This document shows positions 29,440 through 38,684 of a stretch of DNA of 64,000 bases, piece by piece (position 1 is the stretch's first letter; each line of letters opens with the position of its first letter). The notes below the pieces were generated by a model. The model saw only the letters and a program-made list of their open reading frames with translations, did not search any database and was not told the DNA's origin. A program made the position numbers and the translations under genes. This DNA comes from an uncultured Desulfovibrio sp. (lineage in GTDB: Bacteria > Desulfobacterota > Desulfovibrionia > Desulfovibrionales > Desulfovibrionaceae): NCBI GenBank assembly GCA_900541395.1, contig UQJT01000003.1, positions 57,485 to 121,484 of the forward strand. Direction: 5' to 3'.

Positions 29440-29939
29440 TTTTTGTCTACACCGGCCCCGGCAAGGGCAAAACCTCAGCCTGTCTGGGACAGGTGATCCG
29501 CGCCTTGGGGTCGGGCTTAACGGTGGCCTTCGCCCAGTTTATGAAACGAGACGGCGAAGCCGGGGAGCAATCCTTTTTGCGCACCTGCCTGGGCCAAGGT
29601 TTTTTGGCCGGCGGAGCCGGTTTCTTCCGGAACGAAAGTGAACGTCCCGTCCACCGGGCGGCGGCGGAACGGACTCTGGCCTGGGCTCGCGCCCGGCTGC
29701 CCGAATGCGACGTTCTCATTCTGGATGAGAGCTTGTATGCCCTTGGCAAAGACCTCCTCACCCGCGACGAACTTAAAGCTTTGATTGAAGAAGCGCGAAC
29801 GAGCAACACCCACCTTATTCTGTCGGGACGGGGTTTTCCGGACGATTTGCTGGACGATGTCGATCTGGTAACCGAAATGCGCGAAATCAAACATCCCCTG
29901 CGACAAGGCCACGGCGCCGTCAAAGGTTTGGATTTCTGA
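29436..29939 (+). CDS. cobO: corrinoid adenosyltransferase (CobO/BtuR type)
   Basis: This 167-aa P-loop enzyme attaches the 5'-deoxyadenosyl group to cobalt in corrinoids. The P-loop TGPGKGKTSA is at residues 6-15, followed by QFMKRDGEAGE, the Walker-B-like LILDESLYAL and the C-terminal VTEMREIKHPLRQG typical of the family. It is slightly short at the N-terminus. The start overlaps the radical SAM gene by 4 bp (ATGA), forming a three-gene coupled unit. Confidence 0.85.
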   Translation: MIFVYTGPGKGKTSACLGQVIRALGSGLTVAFAQFMKRDGEAGEQSFLRTCLGQGFLAGGAGFFRNESERPVHRAAAERTLAWARARLPECDVLILDESLYALGKDLLTRDELKALIEEARTSNTHLILSGRGFPDDLLDDVDLVTEMREIKHPLRQGHGAVKGLDF

Positions 29940-30026
29940 AGCCGGGCCGTATCGGCCGCGGCTGAAACGGGGGCCGGGTTCCGCCGCCCCGGCTATGCAT
30001 TCAAGGATATGTTGCCGAGGGGTACT

Positions 30027-31106
30027 ATGGGCGCCAAAAAATCGAAAGATACGGGTAATCCCTTTACCGGGCTGGATATCAAGCAATTTCCCACGGAACG
30101 GGAGCAACGCGCGGCGAAGCGGAGGGAGCGACCGACGGCATCCGTTTCACAGAGCGCGTCGTCGGACGAAGCGGCCCCTGACACCGCCTTGTTTCTACTG
30201 GCCGTGGGCTCGGCGCGCCCCCTGACGAAGGCCGACGGTTCCCGGCGGCCGGAGCGGCGGTCCCACGACGAGGCCGAGGAACCGTTCATCTCGGACAAAG
30301 ACGCCGTCCCGAAAAAAAGCGTACCCCCGGCGGACATCGGAACCTTTCAAAAGTCCGGTCTTCTTTCCCCCGAGACGCTGTACAACGATAAGCTGGCCCA
30401 GGAACTGACCCGCAGTCTGACCCGTCGCCGGGGATCACGGCTCAACGCGGAGGAAACGGCCGCGCGGCCCGAAAAACCGGAACCTCATCCCACCCTGAAG
30501 GCGCCTGTGGGACTGTTCGATCATGAGGCGGAACGCGACGTTTTCTCCCGCGCTATGGCCGACGTGGCGCCCCTGCCCGCCAAGGGCCGGGCGGTTGCTC
30601 TCGAACCCGCGCCGCAACCCGTCTCAAGCTTCGAGCCTTCCAACCCCTTGCAGGACTTGGTGGACGGCAAAGTGGAATTTTCCCTGTCCGGCACGGATGA
30701 ATTCATGGAAGGCCATGTGGTGGGACTCGACCTGCTCACCGTGGGCAAACTGCAGGCCCGCCACTATAGCCCCGAAGCCCACATCGATCTGCACGGACTC
30801 AACAGCGAACAGGCCTTCCAGCACATGGTGGGCTTTTTCCGCAGCGCCTATTACAAGGGAGTGCGCACCGCTTTGGTGGTGACCGGACGCGGCCTCAATT
30901 CGCCCAACGGCGTGCCCGTGCTGCGTTTCAAAGTCCAGCAGTGGCTTACCCAAGAGCCTTTCCGGCGCGTGGTCCTGGCCTTCTGCACCGCCAAACGCGA
31001 GGACGGAGGCCCCGGCGCGCTCTATGTCCTGCTGCGCAAATACCGCAAAAATTCAGGCAAAGTCCGCTGGGACGCCATGCCCGCCGACCCGGATCTGTTT
31101 CTGTAG
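30027..31106 (+). CDS. Smr-domain protein
   Basis: The 359-aa product has a long, charged, low-complexity N-terminal part (about residues 1-235) rich in Arg, Pro and Glu, then a C-terminal Smr domain. That domain has DLHGLNSEQA and VVTGRGLNSPNGVPVLRF, the LDxHG and TGxG motifs of the MutS2 C-terminal nuclease-like domain. Stand-alone Smr proteins act on nucleic acids, and some rescue stalled ribosomes. I prefer the ATG at 30027 (AGGGG upstream) over one six codons earlier. Confidence 0.8.
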   Translation: MGAKKSKDTGNPFTGLDIKQFPTEREQRAAKRRERPTASVSQSASSDEAAPDTALFLLAVGSARPLTKADGSRRPERRSHDEAEEPFISDKDAVPKKSVPPADIGTFQKSGLLSPETLYNDKLAQELTRSLTRRRGSRLNAEETAARPEKPEPHPTLKAPVGLFDHEAERDVFSRAMADVAPLPAKGRAVALEPAPQPVSSFEPSNPLQDLVDGKVEFSLSGTDEFMEGHVVGLDLLTVGKLQARHYSPEAHIDLHGLNSEQAFQHMVGFFRSAYYKGVRTALVVTGRGLNSPNGVPVLRFKVQQWLTQEPFRRVVLAFCTAKREDGGPGALYVLLRKYRKNSGKVRWDAMPADPDLFL

Positions 31107-31523
31107 CACCATGGCCTCCCCGGCGGGGCACGGGCGCATCCCCTTCGGCAACGGAAACACGCTCGAAAAGCCGTTGCCCGCACCGGAATTGTCTTCCCCG
31201 TCGCTCAGGTCCGTGTCCGGCCTAAAACCGGACGCGCCGTCGCTTCGGATGTCCCTGTGTCGTCTTGCCGCAACAAGGCCCGGCCGAACTTCAGGCCGCG
31301 CGTTTCGGCTTGGCGTCAACGTGTCGACATTTTCCAGACTTTATCGAACCGGCGCGAAAAGCGACGGTTTTTCGCTTGAAGAGCGGGCCCGGCTCGGCTA
31401 TATTACCGGGCGTTGTTTCGGAAATTACCCGCCGCGCGTGCTTTCGTGCCCCACGATAGGCTCTCGACGTTTTTTACAGACGCGCCACGGCCCATCATCT
31501 CCAATTCATGGGGGAGGATTTTC
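31107..31523. other. intergenic region before glpX
   Basis: In these 416 bp I see no credible gene: the open frames shift phase relative to glpX and have no family likeness. It contains a short TCCGG/CCGGA hairpin near 31215-31230 and the candidate glpX promoter at 31376-31404. Confidence 0.5.
31376..31404 (+). promoter_or_regulatory. candidate sigma-70 promoter of glpX
   Basis: TTGAAG (31376-31381) and TATATT (31399-31404) are exactly 17 bp apart. The predicted start would leave a leader of about 110 nt before the glpX ATG. Confidence 0.55.
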
Positions 31524-32507
31524 ATGCAAGCTCCGGAAAAAAATCTGGCTTTCGACCTTGTCCGCGTCACGGAATCCGCCGCTCTTTCCGCGGCACGCTG
31601 GCTGGGCAAAGGCGACAAAGAAGCCGGTGACGGCGCCGCCGTGGACGCCATGCGTCTTTCATTCAATTCCCTCGGCATCCAAGGCACGGTGATCATCGGC
31701 GAAGGAGCCAAGGACAAAGCCCCCATGCTGTACAACGGCGAAACGGTGGGCGACGGCGACGGCCCCGTGGTGGATGTGGCCGTGGACCCGGTGGAGGGCA
31801 CGCGCCTGCTGGCCAACGGCCGTCCCAACGCCATTTCCGTCATCGGGGTGTGCAGCGGGGGCCACATGTACAACCCCGGCCCCAGCTACTATATGCAGAA
31901 GCTGGTGGTGGGCCACGCCGCCCGCAATGTCATAGACCTTGACGCCCCGGTGCGCGACAACCTCACCAACATCGCCAAAGCCATCGGCAAAGATGTCAAC
32001 GACTTGGTGGTGTTCGTCCTCGACAAACCCCGCCACGAAAAACTTATCCAGGAAATCCGGGCCACGGGCGCGCGCATCCAGTTGCACACCGACGGCGACG
32101 TGGCCGGGGCTCTCATGGTGGCCGATCCCCGCACCGACGTGGACGTGATGATGGGCACGGGCGGCACGCCCGAGGGCGTCATCGCGGCCTGCGCCATCAA
32201 GGGCGTGGGCGGACAGATGCTGTGCCGCCTCGACCCGCAATCCTACGTGGAAAAAGAGGCCATTGAACAGGCCGGAGTGGATATCCGTGAAATCCTTTCC
32301 GTGGAATCCATTATCCGATGCGACGACGCCTTTTTCGCCGCTACGGGCATTTCCGGCGGCAATCTCCTGTCCGGCGTGCAGTATACCGGCGGCGGCGCGG
32401 TGACCCACTCCCTGGCCATACGGGCCAAGACAGGCACCTTCCGCTATATCGAGTCCCACCACAACTGGGACCGCCTGATGAAGTTCAGCGCCGTCCAGTA
32501 CGATTAA
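31524..32507 (+). CDS. glpX: class II fructose-1,6-bisphosphatase
   Basis: GlpX hydrolyses fructose 1,6-bisphosphate, the committed step of gluconeogenesis. The 327-aa protein has the metal-binding motifs GEGAKDKAPML and VDVAVDPVEGTRL at about 55-95 and the MGTGGTPEGVIAA segment near residue 210. The ATG at 31524 has GGGGGAGG upstream. It fits functionally with pyruvate carboxylase and the PEP-synthase-like gene further on, which also feed gluconeogenesis. Confidence 0.95.
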   Translation: MQAPEKNLAFDLVRVTESAALSAARWLGKGDKEAGDGAAVDAMRLSFNSLGIQGTVIIGEGAKDKAPMLYNGETVGDGDGPVVDVAVDPVEGTRLLANGRPNAISVIGVCSGGHMYNPGPSYYMQKLVVGHAARNVIDLDAPVRDNLTNIAKAIGKDVNDLVVFVLDKPRHEKLIQEIRATGARIQLHTDGDVAGALMVADPRTDVDVMMGTGGTPEGVIAACAIKGVGGQMLCRLDPQSYVEKEAIEQAGVDIREILSVESIIRCDDAFFAATGISGGNLLSGVQYTGGGAVTHSLAIRAKTGTFRYIESHHNWDRLMKFSAVQYD

Positions 32508-32535
32508 CTCCCCAACCCGACCCATAGCCTGCCGG

Positions 32536-33498
32536 ATGAAAGGAATGACCACACCCCCCACCGCCATATTGTTTCCCGGCCAGGGGTCCCAGGCGAACGG
32601 CATGGGCCGCCGTCTGGCCGAGGCGTCGCCCGACGTCATGCACCTTTGGAAAAAAGCCGAAGCCGCCAGCGGCCTCCCTCTCCGCGCCATATACTGGGAG
32701 AGCGGGGACGAAAATCTGATGGCCGAAACACGCAGCCTGCAACCGGCCATCACCGTCGTGAACCTGGCCCTGTGGTTTTACGTGTGCGGCCGATTCGATC
32801 CGGTCTGCGCAGCGGGCCACAGCCTGGGCGAATTCAGCGCGCTGGGCGCGGCCGGTGTGCTCGACGTGGATCGCCTGATTGAAATTGTAGCCTTGCGCGG
32901 ACGCCTGATGGCCGAGGCCGACCCCGACCACGTGGGCACCATGTACGCCGTGCTCCGGCTCGGCCTGGACGAAGTGGAAGCCGTGGCCAAGGACGTGTGC
33001 GACCGCACCGGCAAACTGGTGCGGGTGGCCAACCGCAACACGCCGGGCCAATTTGCCGTCAGCGGCCACCGCGAAGCCGTGGAGGAATTGGTGGAGGAAG
33101 TCCGCAACCGCAAAGGCAAGGCCATCCCCCTGGCCGTGAGCGGCGCCTTTCACACGCCCCTTATGGCCGAGGCCTCGGCGGAATTCGCCAAGGAACTGGA
33201 CCGACAGGACTGGCACGACGCCCGTTTCCCCGTTTACTGCAACGTCAACGGCGAAGCCTTGATCGAAGGGGAAAAAATTCACGCCGCCGTACGCCGCCAG
33301 ATGACTTCCTCCGTCTTCTGGGTGGATACGGTCGGCAATCAGTGGAACGCCGGGGTGCGACGCTGGGTGGAATTCGGCCCCAAGGGCGTGCTCACCCGCA
33401 TGGTGCGTCCCATCCTCACCGCCTGCAACGCGCCTGACGGCGCGTACACCACCGAGCATATTCCCAACCTGGACGCCGCCGCGGCGTTCGTCGGCTAA
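32536..33498 (+). CDS. fabD: ACP S-malonyltransferase family protein
   Basis: The 320-aa product moves malonyl groups from CoA to acyl carrier protein. It has the FPGQGSQ motif near residue 14, the nucleophile in GHSLGEFSALGAAG near residue 95, and the catalytic His in GAFHTPLM near residue 204. It is distant from the main fab cluster at 18-24 kb. Two in-frame ATGs (32536 and 32545) are possible starts, and neither has an ideal ribosome-binding site. Confidence 0.9.
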   Translation: MKGMTTPPTAILFPGQGSQANGMGRRLAEASPDVMHLWKKAEAASGLPLRAIYWESGDENLMAETRSLQPAITVVNLALWFYVCGRFDPVCAAGHSLGEFSALGAAGVLDVDRLIEIVALRGRLMAEADPDHVGTMYAVLRLGLDEVEAVAKDVCDRTGKLVRVANRNTPGQFAVSGHREAVEELVEEVRNRKGKAIPLAVSGAFHTPLMAEASAEFAKELDRQDWHDARFPVYCNVNGEALIEGEKIHAAVRRQMTSSVFWVDTVGNQWNAGVRRWVEFGPKGVLTRMVRPILTACNAPDGAYTTEHIPNLDAAAAFVG

Positions 33499-33521
33499 TC
33501 CAAATCCATAGGGCTGATTTC

Positions 33522-35177
33522 ATGCGCGACTTTCTCCTCTTGACCTCGACCTTTCAGGATATTCTGCGGGACCTGGGATTACCCTGGCCCGAGAAGGCCG
33601 TCATCGAGCCCCCCAAAGATCCCCGTCACGGAGATCTGGCCACCAACCTCGCCTTGGTGCTGACCAAGCAGGCCGGAATGCCGCCCCGGGCTCTGGCAGA
33701 ACGTCTGTCCGCCGCCCTGACCGACAAGCTGGGCAAGCTGGTCGGCACGGACATCGCAGGACCGGGTTTCCTCAACGTCACCTTCGCCCCGGCTTTTTGG
33801 CGGCAAGTCGTGACGACCGCCGAGGAGGAGGGGGAACGCTTCGGCTCCTCCGATACGGGCCACGGCCGCAAAATTCAGCTTGAATACGTGTCGGCCAACC
33901 CCACGGGGCCGCTGCACATCGGCCACGGTCGGGGGGCGGCGGTGGGCGACACGCTGGCGCGCGTGCTGCGCTTTGCGGGCTACGACGTCACTACCGAATA
34001 TTACATCAACGACGCGGGCCGTCAGATGCGGCTTCTGGGCCTATCCGTATACCTGCGCCTGCGCGAGGCCGTCGGGTTGCCCGTGACCTGGCCCGACGAC
34101 TATTATCATGGGGACTATATTCGCGACATCGCCCTCGAACTGCTGCAAGCCCGGCCCGAACTGCCGGATCTGCCCGAACAGGAAGCCGAAGACATCTGCT
34201 TCCGATACGCCATGAATTCCATTCTGGATGGAATCAAGGCCGATCTGACCCGCTTCCATGTGGAACATCAGGTCTGGTTCTCCGAACGCAGCCTGGTGGA
34301 CGCGGGCAAGGTGGAATCCACCCTGAGCGAACTGCGCGAGCGGGGATTGGCCTATGACCAGGACGGCGCTCTGTGGTTCGCCAGCAGTCGTTACGGCGAC
34401 GACAAGGACCGCGTTCTGCGCAAGAGCGACGGTTCACTGACTTACTTCGCCTCGGACATCGCCTACCACGCCGACAAATATGCCCGTGGTTTCGACGAGG
34501 CCCTTGACGTGTGGGGAGCGGACCATCACGGCTACGTGCCCCGTATGAAAGCTGCCGTAACGGCGCTGGGCCGCAACGCGGACACCGACTTCGGGGTTAT
34601 TCTCATTCAGCTTGTCAATTTGCTGCGGGCGGGAGAACAGGTGGCCATGTCCACCCGCTCCGGCGAATTCGTCACCCTGGCCGAAGTGTTGGACGAAGTG
34701 GGCACGGACGCGGCGCGCTTTATGTTTCTGTCGCGCAAAAGCGACAGCCCCCTCGATTTTGACCTCGATCTTGTCAAACAGCGCAATCTGGACAACCCCG
34801 TGTATTACGTCCAGTACGCCCACGCCCGTATTGCGGCGCTTCTGCGACGCGCGGCGGACCGGGGGCTGAAGCTTCCGGATCGTTCCGACGACGCCCTGCT
34901 GGCGCCGCTCGACGCGGCCGACGATATTGCCCTGCTCCGGGCCACGGAACGCTTCGTGGACGCGGTGACGGATGCGGCCGAAGCCCGCGCCCCTCACGGC
35001 ATCAGCTTCTATCTCATGGATCTGGCGGGCAGACTCCACAGTTATTATGCCGCCACTCCCGTTCTCGGCGACGACAACGCGCTGACCCTGGCCCGCCTGG
35101 CCATGTTACGGGCCGTGGGACGCGCGCTCGCCAACGGCCTGGCCCTTCTGGGCGTCAGCGCCCCGGACAGCATGTAG
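33522..35177 (+). CDS. argS: arginyl-tRNA synthetase
   Basis: This 551-aa class I synthetase charges tRNA-Arg. It has an N-terminal Add-1 domain, then HIGHGRGAAVGD as the HIGH motif near residue 131 with the preceding VSANPTGPLH, and the DALD-type anticodon-binding domain at the C-terminus starting around VYYVQYAHARI. The KMSKS position is replaced by MSTRSGEFVTL, as is usual for ArgS. It is followed two bases later by the SPOR-protein gene. Confidence 0.96.
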   Translation: MRDFLLLTSTFQDILRDLGLPWPEKAVIEPPKDPRHGDLATNLALVLTKQAGMPPRALAERLSAALTDKLGKLVGTDIAGPGFLNVTFAPAFWRQVVTTAEEEGERFGSSDTGHGRKIQLEYVSANPTGPLHIGHGRGAAVGDTLARVLRFAGYDVTTEYYINDAGRQMRLLGLSVYLRLREAVGLPVTWPDDYYHGDYIRDIALELLQARPELPDLPEQEAEDICFRYAMNSILDGIKADLTRFHVEHQVWFSERSLVDAGKVESTLSELRERGLAYDQDGALWFASSRYGDDKDRVLRKSDGSLTYFASDIAYHADKYARGFDEALDVWGADHHGYVPRMKAAVTALGRNADTDFGVILIQLVNLLRAGEQVAMSTRSGEFVTLAEVLDEVGTDAARFMFLSRKSDSPLDFDLDLVKQRNLDNPVYYVQYAHARIAALLRRAADRGLKLPDRSDDALLAPLDAADDIALLRATERFVDAVTDAAEARAPHGISFYLMDLAGRLHSYYAATPVLGDDNALTLARLAMLRAVGRALANGLALLGVSAPDSM

Positions 35178-35179
35178 CC

Positions 35180-35944
35180 ATGCCGGGCGCTTTTTACCGT
35201 AACCCGCCTTCCGGCCGACGCCGCGAACGTCCCAAAGACGACGCTCCGCTTTCTTTTGGTTCCGACTCCACGCCCAACAGCCGTGTCAGCCCGGTTGAGG
35301 AAATCCGCAAAACCGCTTCAGGCAAGATGTCGGGCCGAGCGACCGGAGAAGGGCCGGCCTGGGAACTGCGGTTGACGCCCTCCATGCTGATTATGGCGGG
35401 GGTGTTGACTCTGGTTACGCTGTGTTTCTTTTTTTTGTTCGGTCTGATCATAGGGCGGGGCTCGATGCCCCCGCCGCCCTCTCCGGCGCTGGAACGATTG
35501 ATTCCCGACGAAGTCGCCGTCAACAGCGAGGAAAACGCGCCCGAACGTATTCTGCCGAAAGAAGATCTGCGTTTCATGACCGATCTGAAAAACGACGCGC
35601 CGGAAGAAAACGCTTTGCCTGAAAATACAACGGCCGACCCCGCCGAAGAAAACGCGTCGGCCCCCAAAACACCCGCCGCTCCCTCGCCGGACAAAGGACA
35701 ATACGACTTTGTTCTGCGCGTGGCCGCCTTCAAGTCCGAAGAGCAGGCCGACGCATTGCGCGCCAAGTTGGAAGGCGCGGGCATGCGCACGCGTATGACG
35801 CGGGACAAGGCTCAAAAGGGAACCTGGTACTTCGTCCATGTTCTGTATCGCGGCACCAAGGACAATATGGAGGCCATGCGCGCCACCCTGGTCGATTTCG
35901 GCATCCGCGACTCCATTGTGTCCTCCACGACGCCGGTGAACTGA
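35180..35944 (+). CDS. SPOR-domain membrane protein
   Basis: This 254-aa protein has a charged cytoplasmic N-terminus (about 1-67), one membrane helix (about 68-91), an acidic Asn/Glu/Pro-rich periplasmic linker (about 95-170) and a C-terminal SPOR domain (about 175-250) with YDFVLRVAAFKSEEQAD. SPOR domains bind denuded septal peptidoglycan, so a role in cell division or envelope maintenance is likely. It starts two bases after argS, an arrangement common in Desulfovibrio-like genomes as far as I recall. Confidence 0.85.
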   Translation: MPGAFYRNPPSGRRRERPKDDAPLSFGSDSTPNSRVSPVEEIRKTASGKMSGRATGEGPAWELRLTPSMLIMAGVLTLVTLCFFFLFGLIIGRGSMPPPPSPALERLIPDEVAVNSEENAPERILPKEDLRFMTDLKNDAPEENALPENTTADPAEENASAPKTPAAPSPDKGQYDFVLRVAAFKSEEQADALRAKLEGAGMRTRMTRDKAQKGTWYFVHVLYRGTKDNMEAMRATLVDFGIRDSIVSSTTPVN

Positions 35945-35972
35945 CCTTTCCGCTATTCCCCCCTATTCCGTC

Positions 35973-36023
35973 GCGCGGCCCGCTCTTTTTCCACTTATAT
36001 TAAGAGCGGGCCGCGCTTGTTTC
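35973..36023 (+). terminator. terminator after argS/SPOR operon
   Basis: A perfect 15-bp stem (GCGCGGCCCGCTCTT, 35973-35987, with AAGAGCGGGCCGCGC, 36002-36016) is followed by TTGTTTCC. It lies 30 bp after the SPOR gene stop. Confidence 0.8.
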
Positions 36024-36068
36024 CATACGCATTTTCTGGTATTTTTTCTCCGATGCTCGGAGAATGCC

Positions 36069-37328
36069 ATGATCCATAAAGTCGCCGCGCCCGATTTACA
36101 GCCGGGCATGTATATCGTCGACCTCAACCTTTCTCCGCAGGAATTCCCGCGGGTGTATGCACAGGAAGGGCTGCTCGCGTCCGCGCCCCAAATCGCGGAC
36201 ATTCTGCAAAGAGGTTACCGAGAAGCGTTTGTCGACGACGAAAAAAGTTCAGTACCCATTACGGTGCGCGAGGACTGGACGCTTTTGGCCGGGGGAGGAG
36301 AAGACGAGGCCGCGGCCGACGCTTCTCTGCCCGATCCCCACACCATGCGGAATAATTTGGAACGGGCCGTAAATCTGTACTCAGCGGCCGTCCAGTCGGT
36401 GGAACAGCTTTTTGATTTCCTTGCCCGGGGCCGCTCCATGCCGGTCGAAACCATCAACGAAGTGGCCTCCGCCATCGTCGAGCATATCGTACGCGACAAA
36501 CTGACCTTGGCCACGGTGACCAAACTCCGAGTCCACGGCAACTACACTTTCGCCCACTGCGTCAATGTCGCTGTTCTGGCCGTGCTGTTCGGCCGCCACC
36601 TCAAACTGAACGCCGACAAGCTGCAGATTCTGGCCTTGGCCGGATTGGTACACGACATCGGCAAGGCGGCCATTCCCAATACACTCCTCGATACCGCCCG
36701 CCCCCTGACGGATCAGGAATTCGCTCTCATGAAGAATCATGTTCTGGCGGGGTATGAGGCCTTGAGCAAAGCCGACGATATCGGCGATGAGGTCCGCAGG
36801 GCAGTACTGGAACATCATGAACGCTATGACGGCACAGGCTATCCTTTCGGCCGCAAGGGCAACGAAATTTCCCTACCCGGGCGTATCCTGGCCGTCATCG
36901 ACGTCTACGACGCCCTGACCAGTAAAAAACCATACAAACCCGCCCTGTTGCCCTATACGGCAGTTTCTTTTCTATACGGTCGGCGCGAGCAAAGCTTCGA
37001 CCCAACCGTGGTCGAACGCTTCATCCAATGTATGGGCGTCTATCCGGTGGGCAGCGTGGTCCGCCTCGATAATGGGGAAACCGGCGTGGTTTACTTGGCC
37101 AATCCGCAAAAACCGCTATTGCCCATCGTCTCCGTGGTGCTGGATGCGGAGGGGACAAAACGTCCTCTGAAAATGGTGGATCTCGGCCGGGACGGAGCGC
37201 CTCGGATCGCCGCCTGCCTGGACCCCGTGCGTTCCGGAATCAACTGTGCCGAAGTCATCAAGTCCTGCGCCTGGGCTCAGCGCCGCTTTCCGACCGCCGC
37301 CCTATACTCTGCCGGGAGCCCGTCCTGA
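36069..37328 (+). CDS. HD-GYP cyclic-di-GMP phosphodiesterase
   Basis: The 419-aa protein has an N-terminal DUF3391-like region (about 1-130, starting HKVAAPDLQPGMYIVDL) and a C-terminal HD-GYP domain. The domain has VHDIGKAAIP near residue 200, HHERYDGTGYP near 255 and DVYDALTSKKPYKP near 280. All expected metal ligands and the GYP signature are present, so hydrolysis of c-di-GMP is likely. No membrane segment or receiver domain is seen, so it is a cytoplasmic enzyme with an unknown input. Confidence 0.9.
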   Translation: MIHKVAAPDLQPGMYIVDLNLSPQEFPRVYAQEGLLASAPQIADILQRGYREAFVDDEKSSVPITVREDWTLLAGGGEDEAAADASLPDPHTMRNNLERAVNLYSAAVQSVEQLFDFLARGRSMPVETINEVASAIVEHIVRDKLTLATVTKLRVHGNYTFAHCVNVAVLAVLFGRHLKLNADKLQILALAGLVHDIGKAAIPNTLLDTARPLTDQEFALMKNHVLAGYEALSKADDIGDEVRRAVLEHHERYDGTGYPFGRKGNEISLPGRILAVIDVYDALTSKKPYKPALLPYTAVSFLYGRREQSFDPTVVERFIQCMGVYPVGSVVRLDNGETGVVYLANPQKPLLPIVSVVLDAEGTKRPLKMVDLGRDGAPRIAACLDPVRSGINCAEVIKSCAWAQRRFPTAALYSAGSPS

Positions 37329-37550
37329 GAACGGTTTAAGCGCCGAAGAAGCAAGCGTGCCCGTAGTCCGCGAAGCGCGCTTATATGGTCAAGACACGAT
37401 GGTCCGGCGCGCAAGTTTCATGAGCCGGAGCTGCTCGCCGCAAGCATATACGGCGACACCGGAGAGGGAGGGCGGCGCCCTTGACCGTCAACGCGAGAGC
37501 TTTGCGAAAAGGGAAGCAAAGGCCTCGTTTCACCGCCCCTGTGAACAATT

Positions 37551-38684
37551 TTAAATTGCTCTATCGTTCGCCGCTTTGCAGGGGTAAGCGGCCAGAGCCC
37601 TGCACTGCAGTTCGCGCAAACGTCGCCCCGACTCCTCTCCCAGTCCTCGCCACTCTTCGGGCAGACGTACGGCCAGCAAAACGGCTCGGTCCCGATCCGC
37701 CTCAGGTCTCAAATCCACGCCGCTGTCGGCATTGACAAGTTTCCAAAACGGCGTGTGCAGACCGGCGACATGCGCATCCCACACCACGTCCCGTCGCGTG
37801 CCGGGCCGAAGCGTCCGGTATCGTCCCGCCTTCATGTGCAGGCGGGCGGCAAGCATTCCGGCCTTGCGGCAGCGGCCGGGCAAACGCAGGCGACAGGCCA
37901 GAGCATCGGCCGCTCTCTCGCCCCGAAGCTCATGCCCATAGTGATGGGGCCACAGCGCGGGGTCCGTCGATACCTTGCCCAGATCATGACACAAAGCCAT
38001 CCAGACGGCCAGGGAATCTCCGGCCACGAGGTCCATGACGGTCCCGGTGTGCTCCAACACCGACTCATCATGCCAGGGCGCGGGCCCGGCCGGGATACGC
38101 CCGGCTTGCGCCAGTTCGGCGAACCACGGTTCGAGGCAGCCTCCCTCATCCAGCACGCGCAGGAAACGAGAGGGCCGATCCGCTTCCAAAACGCGCCGTA
38201 CTTCATGCGCTACCCGTTCGGCGGGCAGGGCCGCCAGGGCGGGCGACGCCCCCAGTTCCCGCATCCGTTCCAGCGTTTCGGGATGGACGATAAAGTCCGG
38301 CAATTCCGCCGCCATGCGGGCCACCCGAAACACCCGGACCGGATCGCGGTTCAAAGCGTCGTCCGCTGCCAGACGCAACACGCCGTCGCGCATATCCGCC
38401 AAAGCGCGGGGATGAGCGTACAGTCGCCCTCGCGCGTCCACGGCCAAAGCGTTGACGGTCAAATCCCGGGCCAGCAGATCCTCGGCCGGGGTCTCCCCTT
38501 GCAGCGGCCGGAATTCCAGACCGCGCGCCACCCACACGTCCACGCTGCGCCCCACCTTGCGCGCGTGCGGCAAGGCCTGTACAAAGGCATCCACGCCGCC
38601 CGCAAAAGCGAAGTCCATGTCGTGCGGCGGGCGCCCCAGAAGAAGATCACGCACCATACCACCCACAACATACCATTCCGTCAT
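37551..38684 (-). CDS. cca: CCA tRNA nucleotidyltransferase family protein
   Basis: The 377-aa product belongs to the class II tRNA nucleotidyltransferase / poly(A) polymerase family that adds or repairs the CCA end. It has YVVGGMVRDLLLG with the DMDFAFAGG metal motif near the N-terminus, LARDLTVNALAVD, and DPVRVFRVARMAAEL, then an HD-type segment (CHDLGKVSTDP) in the C-terminal half. It may be CCA-adding or only A-adding. The ATG at 38684 overlaps the birA ATG within the palindrome TCATGA. The 222 bp after its stop (37329-37550) hold no gene. Confidence 0.85.
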   Translation of the reverse strand: MTEWYVVGGMVRDLLLGRPPHDMDFAFAGGVDAFVQALPHARKVGRSVDVWVARGLEFRPLQGETPAEDLLARDLTVNALAVDARGRLYAHPRALADMRDGVLRLAADDALNRDPVRVFRVARMAAELPDFIVHPETLERMRELGASPALAALPAERVAHEVRRVLEADRPSRFLRVLDEGGCLEPWFAELAQAGRIPAGPAPWHDESVLEHTGTVMDLVAGDSLAVWMALCHDLGKVSTDPALWPHHYGHELRGERAADALACRLRLPGRCRKAGMLAARLHMKAGRYRTLRPGTRRDVVWDAHVAGLHTPFWKLVNADSGVDLRPEADRDRAVLLAVRLPEEWRGLGEESGRRLRELQCRALAAYPCKAANDRAI

